A stretch of DNA of 64,000 nucleotides from Microcebus murinus (Eukaryota > Chordata > Mammalia > Primates > Cheirogaleidae). The notes below the pieces were generated by a model. It did not search any database and was not told the origin of the DNA. It saw only the letters and a list, made by a program, of their open reading frames with translations. Of the stretch, positions 11,121 to 21,115 are shown one piece after another. The position numbers and the translations under genes are program-made. Every line of letters starts with the position of its first letter. Positions within the stretch are counted from its first letter, which is position 1. The stretch spans positions 19,187,501 through 19,251,500 of the forward strand of contig NC_134108.1 of assembly GCF_040939455.1 (NCBI RefSeq), written 5' to 3'.

Positions 11121-11719
11121 ATATTTCCTACAACCCCTAAACATAAATTACATTCAAAATGTTGCTGGTTTGCTTACTGTGTAACAAATCACCTATGTTT
11201 TAATAACATAAAAATAAAACTATATCCTGTAATGTCCTAAACTTGTAAGTAAATGCGTTCAAAACAGTTTTCTCTCAGGAAATACGGGATAACTTACTCT
11301 GAAATATAAATACTTGTATCTAGGCTAAAATCTGCTATGTACAAACTATTCCTATAGAGGCAACACTCAGCTACCTGCAATCTATCTCCCATTATACCTC
11401 GTTCTTCTGCCATTCCTGGATTTGCCTGTTTGGTTTTTAATTCCTGCAAGTCATTGACACCCTTGTTGCTCAATATGTTCTACTTCTGGGTAATAGCGAG
11501 GATTCGTGAGAACTGGAACTATATATATCTCTATAAAATCTTGTATGAAACAAAAGCTGTAGTCATAGTGGTCAAGTTTTCATAAGAAAAAGCATTGAGA
11601 AAACTCTGAGTTGTGATACCGGGCATCATCTGACTTTGTTCCATATTTAATATGATCACAAGTGTTAGAAAATCTAACAACAAATCTGCATTTAAGAAAA
11701 AACAAATGCCCGCTTTCAG
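11121..11719. other. Unique AT-rich stretch
   Basis: I see no coding frame, repeat or RNA gene. Confidence 0.5.
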
Positions 11720-12045
11720 AAGGACGCGCTGCCTTCACTGGGGATGTTGTATCCTAAAGTCTTTCCGTCACGTGGGAAGAAGATGGGAACTCATTTGGGA
11801 TTTCTAAACGTCGTTTTAGATTCCCCCCTTTGCTGACAATTGCACCAATGACCCCTCTTTAAGGGAGCTGGATCGAGACTGTGGTTTCAGAATCCGTGGC
11901 TGGGAGAGGGGAGCGATGACGTCCAGCTACAGGACACAGAGCCAAGTGGAGCCAAAGTCAGGCTTTTGGAGTAAGGCAGGCGCGAGACGCAAGTGGCTGT
12001 GCTGAGTCCAGGGACGAGGGTGGAGGGAGAGAGCAGAAGCCGAAT
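11720..12045. promoter_or_regulatory. CpG-enriched segment with CRE-like and E-box motifs
   Basis: I count fifteen CpG in about 325 bases, well above the surrounding DNA. It carries a perfect E-box cacgtg at 11769-11774 and a CRE half-palindrome tgacgtcc at 11917-11924. It overlaps no recognised repeat. A promoter or enhancer is possible, and the sense of transcription cannot be told. The region just downstream has no open frame of note. Confidence 0.3.
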
Positions 12046-12234
12046 GAAAAGCCTCACAATTGCAGGTGAAGAAGCAGAAGCAAATGGGCTTGGGAGCCTG
12101 GGGAGCTGCCTGAGCTGCTAACTGGGAGGATGTAGCTCTCTACAGAGTGCCTGCCACAGAGCTCGTGGGAGGCGGAGGAGCTATTAAGGCTTCTGAAAGG
12201 TTTAGTCAGGAACAAAGTAGTCATGAGCATCACA

Positions 12235-12350
12235 GGTGCATTTTTAGAATCAAATAAGATAATGTACACGGCAGTACTTTTTAAAGTGTGACACAAATGG
12301 GAGGTGTCATTGTCGTCACTGACATCATTACCATCATCACAAAGCCCTGA
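12235..12350 (-). mobile_element. Probable MIR fragment
   Basis: Text such as agaatcaaataagataatgt then a tca-rich tail near 12320-12340 resembles the 5' half of MIR in reverse. It is diverged, and the call is tentative. Confidence 0.45.
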
Positions 12351-13540
12351 ACACCTAATAAGTCTATATGCTGGAAAAGAATAGATAAAAAAAAAATGTA
12401 AGAACCTGATGACTTACCTAATCATTTAGAAGCTAAATATCAGGCACAGATTATAACTGGAAGCAAAATGATTTAGTTAATATGTGCAAGCCCTAAATTA
12501 AAAATGTATCTCATGTACACATCTAGAGAAAATTTATGTTAGTGATGGAAGGCTAAAGCAGGTACATCTGTAGGCCTGGCATGTCTAAAATTATTGGAGG
12601 AAGTCCAGCAAGGAGGAAGTACAGGAATTACAGGATGGAGTCGGGGTTGAGAAGGAAAGTGCCTTCCGAAGAATTTCGCATCCAAACTGGACTCGGGGGT
12701 TAAAGGATGGAGAACAGCGAGAGAGTAAATGGGATATTTGTGTTGTAGGATGTTAAAACAGGCCTCTCCGCCTCAGTGTGGGCTGAAGATTCAAAGAAAG
12801 AGGGCAAAGCAGAGGTGATAAGTACCCCTTCAATACTTCAAAGTATGATTGATCCTCTATGCAGGAAGTAGGTGGGAAATAAAGATAGGCAAAAAAACAA
12901 AACAAAACAAAAAAAAAACCTCTAGGGATATTTAGGAGGGTGAATTTGCAAAGAGCCAAGACTGGTTGTGGAGATAATTTGCTCAGAAGAAGGTGATCAA
13001 GTGCTGTGACAATCTTTGCCACTCCATCCCCACAATGACAATGTAGGGGAGGGATGTGCATGTGATGATTCCCCACACCACACAGAGACAGACGGGCTTC
13101 AAGAAAGCCACTTGGGAAGCTCACCTTAGAAATCCGGAGTTTATGAGGTACAGGGGCTGGTACCAAATCCACACTGGACAAAGCCAAAAGGCAAAAGACT
13201 GTGGCTGGCCAGCTGGCCAGGACGGCGGAGTAGAAAGGGCTGCTCTGGGAAGTGGCTGCATTTGTGACTAACAGGGAGCGAGGTGGCCTGGAGTTATTTT
13301 GATCCTGTCTAAGGGGATCACCTGGGGGCTGGGGACAGGACAGGCAGTGCTGTGCCACACTAGGGCAGTGCCAGTCAAGCCCCTGCCTTCACCAGGCCTC
13401 CCTCCCATCCCATCCATCTCTAATAAGAGGGGAGAGGCAACCTAGAGAGAGACTATGGGAGGAGGATGAGAGCAGGGAAGGGGAATTTGGGGAGACACTG
13501 CCTAAGCAATCCACCACGCACCTCCCTTCTCCTCCTGCAG
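12351..13540. other. Unique, moderately GC-rich stretch
   Basis: A 201-codon minus-strand open frame (12753-13358) is the longest frame outside L1 in this window. It has a hydrophobic, low-information C-terminal half that reads through an A-rich run (12890-12918), and it matches no family I recognise. I treat it as non-coding. A pyrimidine-rich splice-acceptor-like stretch closes the segment (13520-13540). Confidence 0.4.
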
Positions 13541-13567
13541 GCTCCCAAGCCCAGGAGGAAAAAGTAT
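13541..13567 (+). other. Exon-like 27-nt segment with good splice signals
   Basis: A pyrimidine tract ending cctcctgcag (13531-13540) lies directly before a 27-nt block, which a gtaagt donor at 13568-13573 follows. The block is a multiple of three and open in one frame. This is the pattern of a microexon, but no neighbouring exon can be recognised and such pairs arise by chance. A competing donor, gtatgt, starts at 13564. Confidence 0.2.
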
Positions 13568-14370
13568 GTAAGTGATCCATTCTAGTAGCAAAAAGATTTT
13601 CATCTGAAACTATATTTGTCTTTCATGTGTCTCAATATAAGAAAGGGCATTCTTAAAGAAATATAAAATATGCATCAGAATTCACTGAATTTCATCTCAT
13701 GAGGAGTTCCTTAGCATCGTGGTAAGAACATACCATTTCCAGAAGGGTTGCGTGGTCACACTGAGTGCTGAAGGGGCTCTTGGTGGAGACGTGAGAGATG
13801 ATTCCAGCATGGGCTGCAAGGTAGACCGCATGTCTCTGAGGTCTTCCTAATTTGTCTACTATTAAGATTCTATGAGTACAGTTCATAAAACTTGGTTTCT
13901 GCCTTCCTGCAAGTACTGGATCCACTTTACAGGGTAGGGTGATAATTTCAAACTACATAACAAAACTTTAAGTCTTCATTAGATAAAGTTGTCATAAACC
14001 TTTAATGTCCCCTCTGAATGCTTTTGAAAATAATTTGGCTTGCTCTTTGCTCTTAATTGGGAATCGTGCTTTGAAATACAGCCAGGCAGCTAAGTTTATT
14101 ACCAAGCTTCCTCCTTGACTTCCTTGTCTCCCTCCAGACAGTGTCTGTATTTAACAGCATCATTTTATTAAATTCATCCTGTAAAGTAACCTTCAAAATG
14201 AGAATCGTTTTTCCCTGATGCACTGTGTTATGCTCACGCTATTCCTTCTTCAACGTCACTGTCGATCTTACCAATCTTAGTAAAATATTATAGAAAACTG
14301 ATAAGACATAAAGAGCAAACCCCACGTTTGTCACCCTATCTAAATTACCACAGAATCCTTCATGTCTTCC
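13568..14370. other. Unique stretch
   Basis: A 77-codon minus-strand frame (13692-13925) has a fairly protein-like composition but no recognised similarity and no splice or promoter support. No repeat is seen. Confidence 0.45.
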
Positions 14371-14434
14371 AAGGTGGAAGTGACCGGGGGCTGGAGGCAG
14401 GTAAGGTGGAAGTGGCCGGGGGCTGGAGGCAGGG
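14371..14434. repeat. Two-copy 32-bp GC-rich tandem duplication
   Basis: Units at 14371-14402 and 14403-14434 differ at only two positions (tgaccgg/tggccgg and the final base). Each contains aaggtggaag then ctggaggcag. It is minisatellite-like and possibly variable in copy number. Confidence 0.92.
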
Positions 14435-14482
14435 CTCAGGGGCACCAGCCAGGGAGGACCCCGGATGCCGTCCCCTCCTTCT

Positions 14483-14496
14483 GTTGCCTTAGCAAC
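14483..14496. promoter_or_regulatory. Perfect RFX X-box motif
   Basis: The sequence gttgccttagcaac matches the RFX-family X-box (GTNRCC, 0-3 bases, RGYAAC) at every position as a near-perfect inverted repeat. X-boxes bind RFX transcription factors and are typical of ciliary gene promoters and MHC class II control regions. There is no adjacent gene in view, so function here is inference. It lies in a GC-rich patch that also holds the 32-bp duplication. Confidence 0.5.
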
Positions 14497-15264
14497 TGTC
14501 ACAGACAGGCAAAGCCTGTGTCTCAGGGCCTGTTGGGAAAACACATCTTGCTGCATCCTATAACTATGACAAGCACAACAAGATGCTCATTTATTTAGCA
14601 TGACAATTCTGACAGAAGTTATATGTTTCTCCCTATTGACAGAGGCAATGGAGTGGATGAGAAATGAACAGCAACCCAAGCCTCAAACAACTAGTCGAAT
14701 CCCTCAGTAAATACACTTTGAGCTCTGGTTGTGTCTTGAGCACAGCTCTGGGCTCTATGGGAGAGGCAAAATGTATGCCAGCCATGACCTGCATGCTTTA
14801 ACAGGTCATAGTGTAATCTTTATTATAGATTATAACCTAATCTATAATTGATTCTTGTCAAAACCAAAATCAATGTTCAAGAACAATGTTAAGGGCTATT
14901 AGAATTCAGTAAAAGGGAACAATTAATTCCACTTTTAATCTACAGAATTAGATATGTGATATACCTTCTCTCTCAGTTTCTTTTCCCAATGGATGAACTT
15001 GATTTGACAAGCTTTTGTGGGATGTTTGACATTTCAGTTCCATCTAATAAAGATATTCGTTATGAATATGCATATATTATGTGTACTTTGATATCAACTC
15101 TGTATTGATTTAAAATTATGTTTATTCTATGTATAATCTAAATAACATATGTGTGCCAGCATATTGCCAAGGTGAGGATGAAATTCTTCATCAGGTCAAC
15201 TCTGTACTTGTGAAGGTGTTTTTAGGGGCTACCCTCTCCCCTTGCTGTATTTCTACTATTGTAG
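14497..15264. other. Mostly unique stretch with a short perfect hairpin
   Basis: An 11-bp perfect inverted repeat (attatagatta / taatctataat, 5-base spacer) lies at 14822-14848. Otherwise I recognise nothing. Confidence 0.5.
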
Positions 15265-15385
15265 AAAGAGCCAGTATGTTGACATCACACAGATATAAAT
15301 TCAAACTCCAACTTCACTACCTACTATTGTATATTCTTGGGCAAGGTGCTCATCTTCTTTGAGTATGAATATAAAGTAACATATA
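15265..15385 (-). mobile_element. MIR SINE fragment
   Basis: Reverse-strand MIR core and 3' region: ttcaaactccaacttcacta then ttgggcaaggtgctcatctt, the recognisable MIR motif around ccttgggcaag. Confidence 0.72.
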
Positions 15386-15409
15386 GAAAATGCTTAACAT
15401 ATGTGGGTC

Positions 15410-15500
15410 AATGATTTTTGAAGCTGATTGATGGTACATGGGGTGTCATTGTACTGTTGCTTATGTTTCAAATTTTCGTAATAAAATGATTTTAAAATGC
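15410..15500 (+). mobile_element. L1M 3' terminal fragment
   Basis: The end of an old L1M 3' UTR is recognisable from gctgattgatggtacatggg through ttcaaattttcgtaataaaa. Confidence 0.68.
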
Positions 15501-15844
15501 CTGGACTATATGTTCTAATGTGCCTCAAGCACCTCCATACCCATTATTTTCCACCTCCAAACTTGATTGATTTCTTTTATGACCTCTGTTACACTTATCA
15601 CTGCACTACTATTGTAAAATTGATCATGTTTTGCCTGTAAGTGCATTTGAACTGTTTCGGGTAATTATGGCTCAGCTCTTTCTATAATTAGATATTTAGC
15701 AAATATGTTTTGATTATGATTATTTGCATCTTTAAATCAATCAAGTCATTATGCCAGGAACAGTATCAAGGAAAACTTATCATAGTTGCACCTTTCATAT
15801 ATCAATTCAAAAATAGACTTATTAGAAAATGTATACTGTCATCA

Positions 15845-15985
15845 TAGAAAGAGCTGGTATCTTTTATACTCACGAGACTTGAGTACTGGCCACTAACTAG
15901 TAAGTGACACTGGTCAAGTAGTCCTTCTGGCTTCTGTTTCAAAATTGGCAATCTCTAGTATTCACTTCTATTATTCTGTTGCACA
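15845..15985 (-). mobile_element. MIR SINE fragment
   Basis: Reverse MIR core: gccactaactagtaagtgac, then a segment like tcaagtagtccttctggctt and a caaaattggcaa-like continuation. Confidence 0.72.
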
Positions 15986-16283
15986 TATTCTCATTGAAGA
16001 AATTGTAAACAATCATCAGAATCTCACTAGTTTATATAATAGATTAAAGATTCTGCTTTCCTTCCTCTTCTTAGCTTCCTTTATCTCATATTTCTTGTTT
16101 GTTTTCTAGGTTCCATGTTGTCTAAATATTGAGTTGAAATTGTGACTTCATCAGAGAGAACGGATCAGGCTATCCACTGAAGCTGTGTGAATTATACTAC
16201 TCATAAGAAAAATTATTTTTAATGGGCCACATCTTTAAGAGTGTGGCTAGGGATAGTCACAAGTAATAGCAAGAGCAGCAAAT

Positions 16284-16297
16284 GAAAGTACAGTTTT
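16284..16297. repeat. Left target-site duplication of young L1 copy 3
   Basis: gaaagtacagtttt is repeated exactly at 17735-17748. The empty site reads TTTT/AA on the plus strand, the expected L1 endonuclease target. Confidence 0.94.
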
Positions 16298-17734
16298 TTT
16301 TTTTTTATTTTGGCATATTATGGGGGTACAGATTTTAAGGTTTCAATAAATGCCCATTTCCCCTCCTCCCCCCAAAAGTCTGAGTCTCCATCATGACCAT
16401 CCCCCAGATGGTGCACATCTCACTCATTATGTATGTATATACCCGCCCCCTCCCCCCTCCCACCTGCCCAATACCCTATTACTGTAGCACCTATGTGTCC
16501 ACTTAGGTGCTACTCAGTTAATACCAGTTTGCTGGAGAATATATCTGGTGCTTGTTTTTCCATTCTTGGGATACTTCACATAGTAGTATGGGTTCCAGCT
16601 CTAACCAGGAAAATATAAGATGTGCTATATCACTATTGTTTCTTAGAGCTGAATAGTACTCCATGGTATACATATACCACATTTTATTAATCCATTCTTG
16701 GATTGATAGGCACTTGGGCTGTTTCCACAGCCTTGCAATTATGAATTGTGCTGCTATAAACATTCGAGTGCAGGTGTCTTTTTTGTAGAGTGTCACTGGA
16801 TCATTTGGGTAGATGCCCAGCAATGGGATTGCTGGATCAAATGGTAGATTCACTTGTATCGCTTTAAGGTATCTCCATATTGCTTTCCACAGAGGTTGAA
16901 CTAGTTTGCAGTCCCACCAGCAGTGTAGGAGTGTTCCTCTCTCTCCGCAACCACGCCAGCATTTATTGTTTGGAGATTTTTTGATAAAGGCCATTCTCAC
17001 TGGGGTTAAGTGATATCTCATTGTGGTTTTGATTTGCATTTCCCTGATGATTAGAGATGTTGAGCATTTCTTCATATGTTTGTTGGCCATTCTTCTGTCT
17101 TCTTTAGAGAAGTTTCTGTTCAAGTCCTTTGCCCACTTTTTAATGGGGTTATTTGATTTTTTCTTCCTAATTTTTGTGAGTTCTAAGTATATTCTAGTTA
17201 TCAGTCCCTTATCGGATGCATAGGATGCAAAAATTTTCTCCCATTCTGCAGGTTGTCTGTTTACTTTCATGACTATTTCTTTGGCTGTGCAGAAGCTTTG
17301 TAGTTTGATCATGTCCCATTTATTTATTTTTGTTGCTGCTTTGATTGCCTTTGGGGACTTCTTCATAAACTCTTTGCCCAGGCCAATGTCTAGGAGAGTG
17401 TTTCCAACGTTTTCCTCTAGAGTTCTAATAGTTTCATATCTTAGGTTTAAGTCTGTTATCCAGCGTGAGTTGGTTTTTGTGAGAGGTGAAAGGTGTGGGT
17501 CCTGTTTTAGCCTTCTACAGGTGGCTATCCAGTTTTCCCAGCACCATTTATTGAAGAGGGATTCTTTTCCCCATCGTATGTTTTTGTCTGCTTTGTCAAA
17601 GATTAGATGGCTATATGAGGATGGTTTTATATCAGGATTCCCACATCTGTTCCACTGGTCAATATTCCTGTTTTTGTGCCAATACCATATTGTTTTAATT
17701 ACTACAGCTTTGTAGTATAGTTTGATATCTGGCA
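16298..17734 (-). mobile_element. Young lemur L1 copy 3, 5'-truncated, not inverted
   Basis: A T tail is followed by the G-rich 3' UTR and about 1.2 kb of ORF2 C-terminal sequence in reverse, with exact 14-bp duplications on both sides. ORF2 is uninterrupted. The sequence is almost the same as copy 4 (23544-24699) where they overlap, down to subtype positions in the 3' end, so both come from one recent subfamily. Being in opposite orientations, they make a long inverted repeat with about 5.8 kb between. Confidence 0.95.
16518..17734 (-). pseudogene. L1 ORF2 C-terminal remnant (copy 3), open frame
   Basis: About 404 codons of the ORF2 C-terminus are intact up to the normal stop. The cysteine motif [18 protein letters not shown] fits CX3CX7HX4C of the ORF2 C-terminal domain. 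Endonuclease and reverse-transcriptase cores are absent through 5' truncation, so this is not an active enzyme. The frame stays open into upstream flank, where an ATG at 17805-17807 would give a 429-codon chimera whose first 26 or so residues are host sequence. There is no promoter evidence, and the extension is probably chance. Confidence 0.9.
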
Positions 17735-17748
17735 GAAAGTACAGTTTT

Positions 17749-18063
17749 AACATGACCTTTTTTGTTCTTGGCTGCCCCACCTCAGTTTTTTTTTTTTTAA
17801 TTAGCATTTCCTAGACTGGGTTTTTTAAGTGAGATGATGTGAATAACATGGTTTAATCAACTACATGCTCTACAGACATATGGCATTATGGCTTGCGTCA
17901 ATTTATTTTTCTATTGAGTGCTTTAAAGGAGAATTATTAATACTATTTTTACTCTGGTACTTATTTTGCTTTTCTAAGACTTGAATTAGATATGTTACTG
18001 TGTATAAACACCTCTGATGTTCTAAAAATCAGGGAAAGCATAAAAGAGAAATTTTGGGGTATT
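17749..18063. other. Unique AT-rich spacer
   Basis: No gene or repeat is recognised between the L1 and the MaLR LTR, other than a T-run near 17788-17799. Confidence 0.5.
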
Positions 18064-18432
18064 TGCTATGCTCTGAATGTTTGTGTCCCCCAAAATTTAT
18101 ATGTGGAAAGGTAATCCCCACAGTGACAGTATTAGAAGGTGGGGCCTTTGGGAGGTGATTAGGTCATGAGGGTGGGGCCCTCATGAATGGAATTAGTGCC
18201 CTTATATTATAAAAGAAGCCTGAGGGAGCTTGTTCCTGCCCTTTTGTCCTTCTGCCATGTGAGGACTCAACTAGGAGGAGTTCATCTATGAAGCAGAGGG
18301 CCCTCACCAGACACCGAGTCTCCTGGCGCCTTGATCTGGGACTTCCGGCCTCTGGAAGTATGATAAGTAAATTGTTGCTGCTTATAAAATATCCAGTCTA
18401 CGGTATTTTATTAGAGCAGCCTGGATGAATCC
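18064..18432 (+). mobile_element. Solo MaLR LTR (MST type)
   Basis: Starts tgctatgctctgaatgtttg and continues with ggtggggcctttgggaggtg, the hallmark segment gattaggtcatgagg, then ccctcaccagacaccgagtc, and ends near agagcagcctgga. This is the canonical order of an MST/MLT1-type LTR of the ERVL-MaLR group. No internal region is attached. It is moderately diverged and was in place before simian/strepsirrhine-specific insertions. Confidence 0.93.
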
Positions 18433-20162
18433 AGCACTGCATTGTCGTCTTTGCTGTTGTGCGCTCAGCAGATGTCTGTTTAAAATTGTATTAGACAAAG
18501 TTTCTGAAGGGAAGGGAGGGCCCACTCAGATGAGTAAGAGAGAAGAATTTAACACAATTAAGGAAAACAAGTCAGGACAGAGGAGGCCCCTTAATGAAAC
18601 AGAAAGAGAGTAACGTAACTGCAGGGGGAGGCCTGACAGCAAATGTGGTCTATGGCAGAGAATGCAGCCAACTAGTCTCAATCTGGCAGGGATGAACCAA
18701 GGGCAGTCAGTCCTTGGGCTTCACTCCCCTTGTCCGTCTTGTTGTCCTGCCCTTGCCCCACACTGGCTAAACGCAAATCAAAGCCAGACAGCAAAGGAGG
18801 CAGGGCAGGGGAGGGCAGCGCAGCGCGGCTCATACCATCAGCCTCCTGGGGCATAGGGCAGGGTGGAGAAGAGTAGAGAGTTCGTTGAGGGTGGGCAATG
18901 GAAAATACACAACTCAACATGTAGTGTTAGTGTTATTTCTACAATGGCAAAATAACCCCAAAGGTGTGCAGGAGGGACAGAAACCAGACAGACTGGGGAT
19001 CCTATCAAGCAGAGTCTCAGATTTAAGACAAAACGGAGAAATAAGAGATTATGCCTTCAAATAGTGTGAGAGTAAGGAAGTAAGTTTTATTATTTTTTTT
19101 AATCATGAAAAGGTGCTTTAAGTTCCAAAGCCAATGTTAAAGGTATAACTATCTTATGTCATTGTCATTTAAACTTGTTAGATAAAACTTCATGGCTATT
19201 TACCTATACATACATGTTATTTTACCCAGGAGATATTAAAAAATCATCCTAGAAACAAGCTTCAGTCAAACTGACAGCATTCTTTCTATATCAATACATA
19301 ACTTCTTGACTTGTTGACAATATTTTTTAGAATAACTTTAGTAGTCTTAATCTATGTCTGATATGAATAAAATTTTATATTTTAATAACCAGCATAACTC
19401 TAAAATATCTTTTCTAACTGAATCATATAATTTATTTAAGGCTTTAAAGGGGAATAATTTTCACAAAAAAGCTGCTAAATGGCATTTTAGTTTAGTTCAC
19501 ACAGTCCATCTATAATTTTAAATTGTGATAAGCACCCACAATTATAGGAAAGCTGTTAATTTTCTTACATTTTGCATAGGTATGTGTGCAGAACTTGTAG
19601 TAAATATGCATTTATGCTGTAGCCTTTTTACTTAATTTGTTCTCATTATGTCAATGTGACAAGATAACCCTATAAAATATTCCTAAATTGTACAGCTGAT
19701 TTTAGAGTCTCTTCCAGGATTCTGTAGGCCCTGACAGGTATCTCTTAGTTCATGCCATCATATTTTGCCTAAGGCAGGTACTTTGCCCAATTTGGTATAA
19801 ATGCCTAAGATTGCTCAAATGAAAGCAAATGTTTTAAATAATTTTAGTGCATATCAGTTGTCTCCATGCACTACAGGCAGATTTATAAATAAAGTTTCAT
19901 CAGAAGCAAGTCTCCAATGTTCCTTATCATCTTTACCAGTCACAGCAGTTTTCTTTTAAAGATTTGGAAAGCTTTATACTGCCAAAGGCAGGGGTTAGTG
20001 AAATATAACCCTAGGTTCAGCCAGGGATCACAATCTCAGCCTCTGCACACTTTGCATTGCCACTGGGCTTGATTCTGCTTTTCCCAGCACTTACCCAACT
20101 CCTGCCCAGTTGAGTTTACAGTCAAGTCTCCAGTCTTTTCTTGGGCAAATGATTGCTTCTTC
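18433..20162. other. Unique stretch, GC-richer at 18.6-18.9 kb
   Basis: Overlapping short frames at 18662-18920 on both strands sit in a CpG-containing GC-rich patch (agcgcagcgcggctcatacc). None resembles a known protein. The remainder (18.9-20.1 kb) is AT-rich and unrecognised. Confidence 0.45.
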
Positions 20163-20347
20163 TAGACCGATGCTTCTCTAACTTGAGCATGCAGAGAATC
20201 ACCTGAAGGGCTTGTTAAAACATATCTGCCCCCAGAGTTTCTGATTCAGTATGTCTGAAATGTGGCCCAAGGATTTGCATTTCTGATATCTTCCCAAGTG
20301 ATGCTGCCACTGTTGGTTGGGGTCTGCACTTTGAGAACCATTGCTCT
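20163..20347 (+). mobile_element. MER5A non-autonomous hAT transposon
   Basis: Nearly full length at about 185 bases. Diagnostic blocks are agaatcacctgaagggcttg, cagagtttctgattcagtat, ggatttgcatttctgat and ctttgagaaccattg. MER5A is a short hAT-Charlie derivative that encodes nothing. Terminal inverted repeats are decayed, and an 8-bp duplication is not clear. Confidence 0.93.
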
Positions 20348-21077
20348 CACCCCTCCACCTCCCCCGTGGGAGATTTTCTAGCCCTAAGCCAACACCAGTC
20401 AAAGATGATTGCTGTACTCATATATCTCTGAGATATTCGATTTCCCTAGAAAATCTACTGTCTCTGACCAAGTGTCCTTATTAGCATTGCTTCACATCAC
20501 CTGCCTGGCTATTCTATCTTGTCTGACAACTCGGTCCCTGTCATTGGAGGAAGAAATTCTAGTCAGATTAAAAGCAGTTCTTATGCAATGTGTAAAGCAC
20601 TCGCTAGAGCATTGCATCAGCCATCACTTTTACTATCACTTTCACACATAATGGTTGCCTTCTTAACAGTAGAAATTAAATTACAGTGGATGTTGCAGTT
20701 TCAACAGCAGCACCCTTCTTCTGAAGTACTGCCATCAGAACTGTGGATCTAGCATTATGTTAATTTTTTGTATGTGAAAAGAAAAAGGTTATTTGAGGCT
20801 TCTTCAATATTATGTTAGGTAATAAAAAACTTACATGATTGCTTTGCCATGGCTACCTTCTAGTTGTGGAAGAAGAACGAAACTAGTGACTTTAGTTCAT
20901 TTTAAAACTAATCAGATTTACAAACAAATAATTTGGTTGTACAAAAAGCAGCAGCCTCTGGATATTGTTGTCTATGGATATCATTTCAACAGAAAAGACA
21001 CTTGCATTAATAATCTGAAAAAAATTTGTATATTTGTATGGTGTTAAAACATATAAACAGAATTTTAAAAACATACA

Positions 21078-21078
<1 letters not shown>
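20348..21078. other. Unique AT-rich stretch
   Basis: Short overlapping frames only. Nothing is recognised. Confidence 0.5.

Positions 21079-21112
<34 letters not shown>
21079..21112. repeat. (TG)17 microsatellite
   Basis: Seventeen uninterrupted TG units. Likely polymorphic and able to adopt Z-DNA. Confidence 0.98.

Positions 21113-21115
<3 letters not shown>

Noticed and set aside
12753..13358. 201-codon minus-strand open frame, the longest outside L1
   Set aside because: Its C-terminal half reads through an A-rich run as a hydrophobic low-information stretch. There are no splice, Kozak or poly(A) features and no family similarity. A frame of this length is not surprising in a GC-moderate 1-kb segment.
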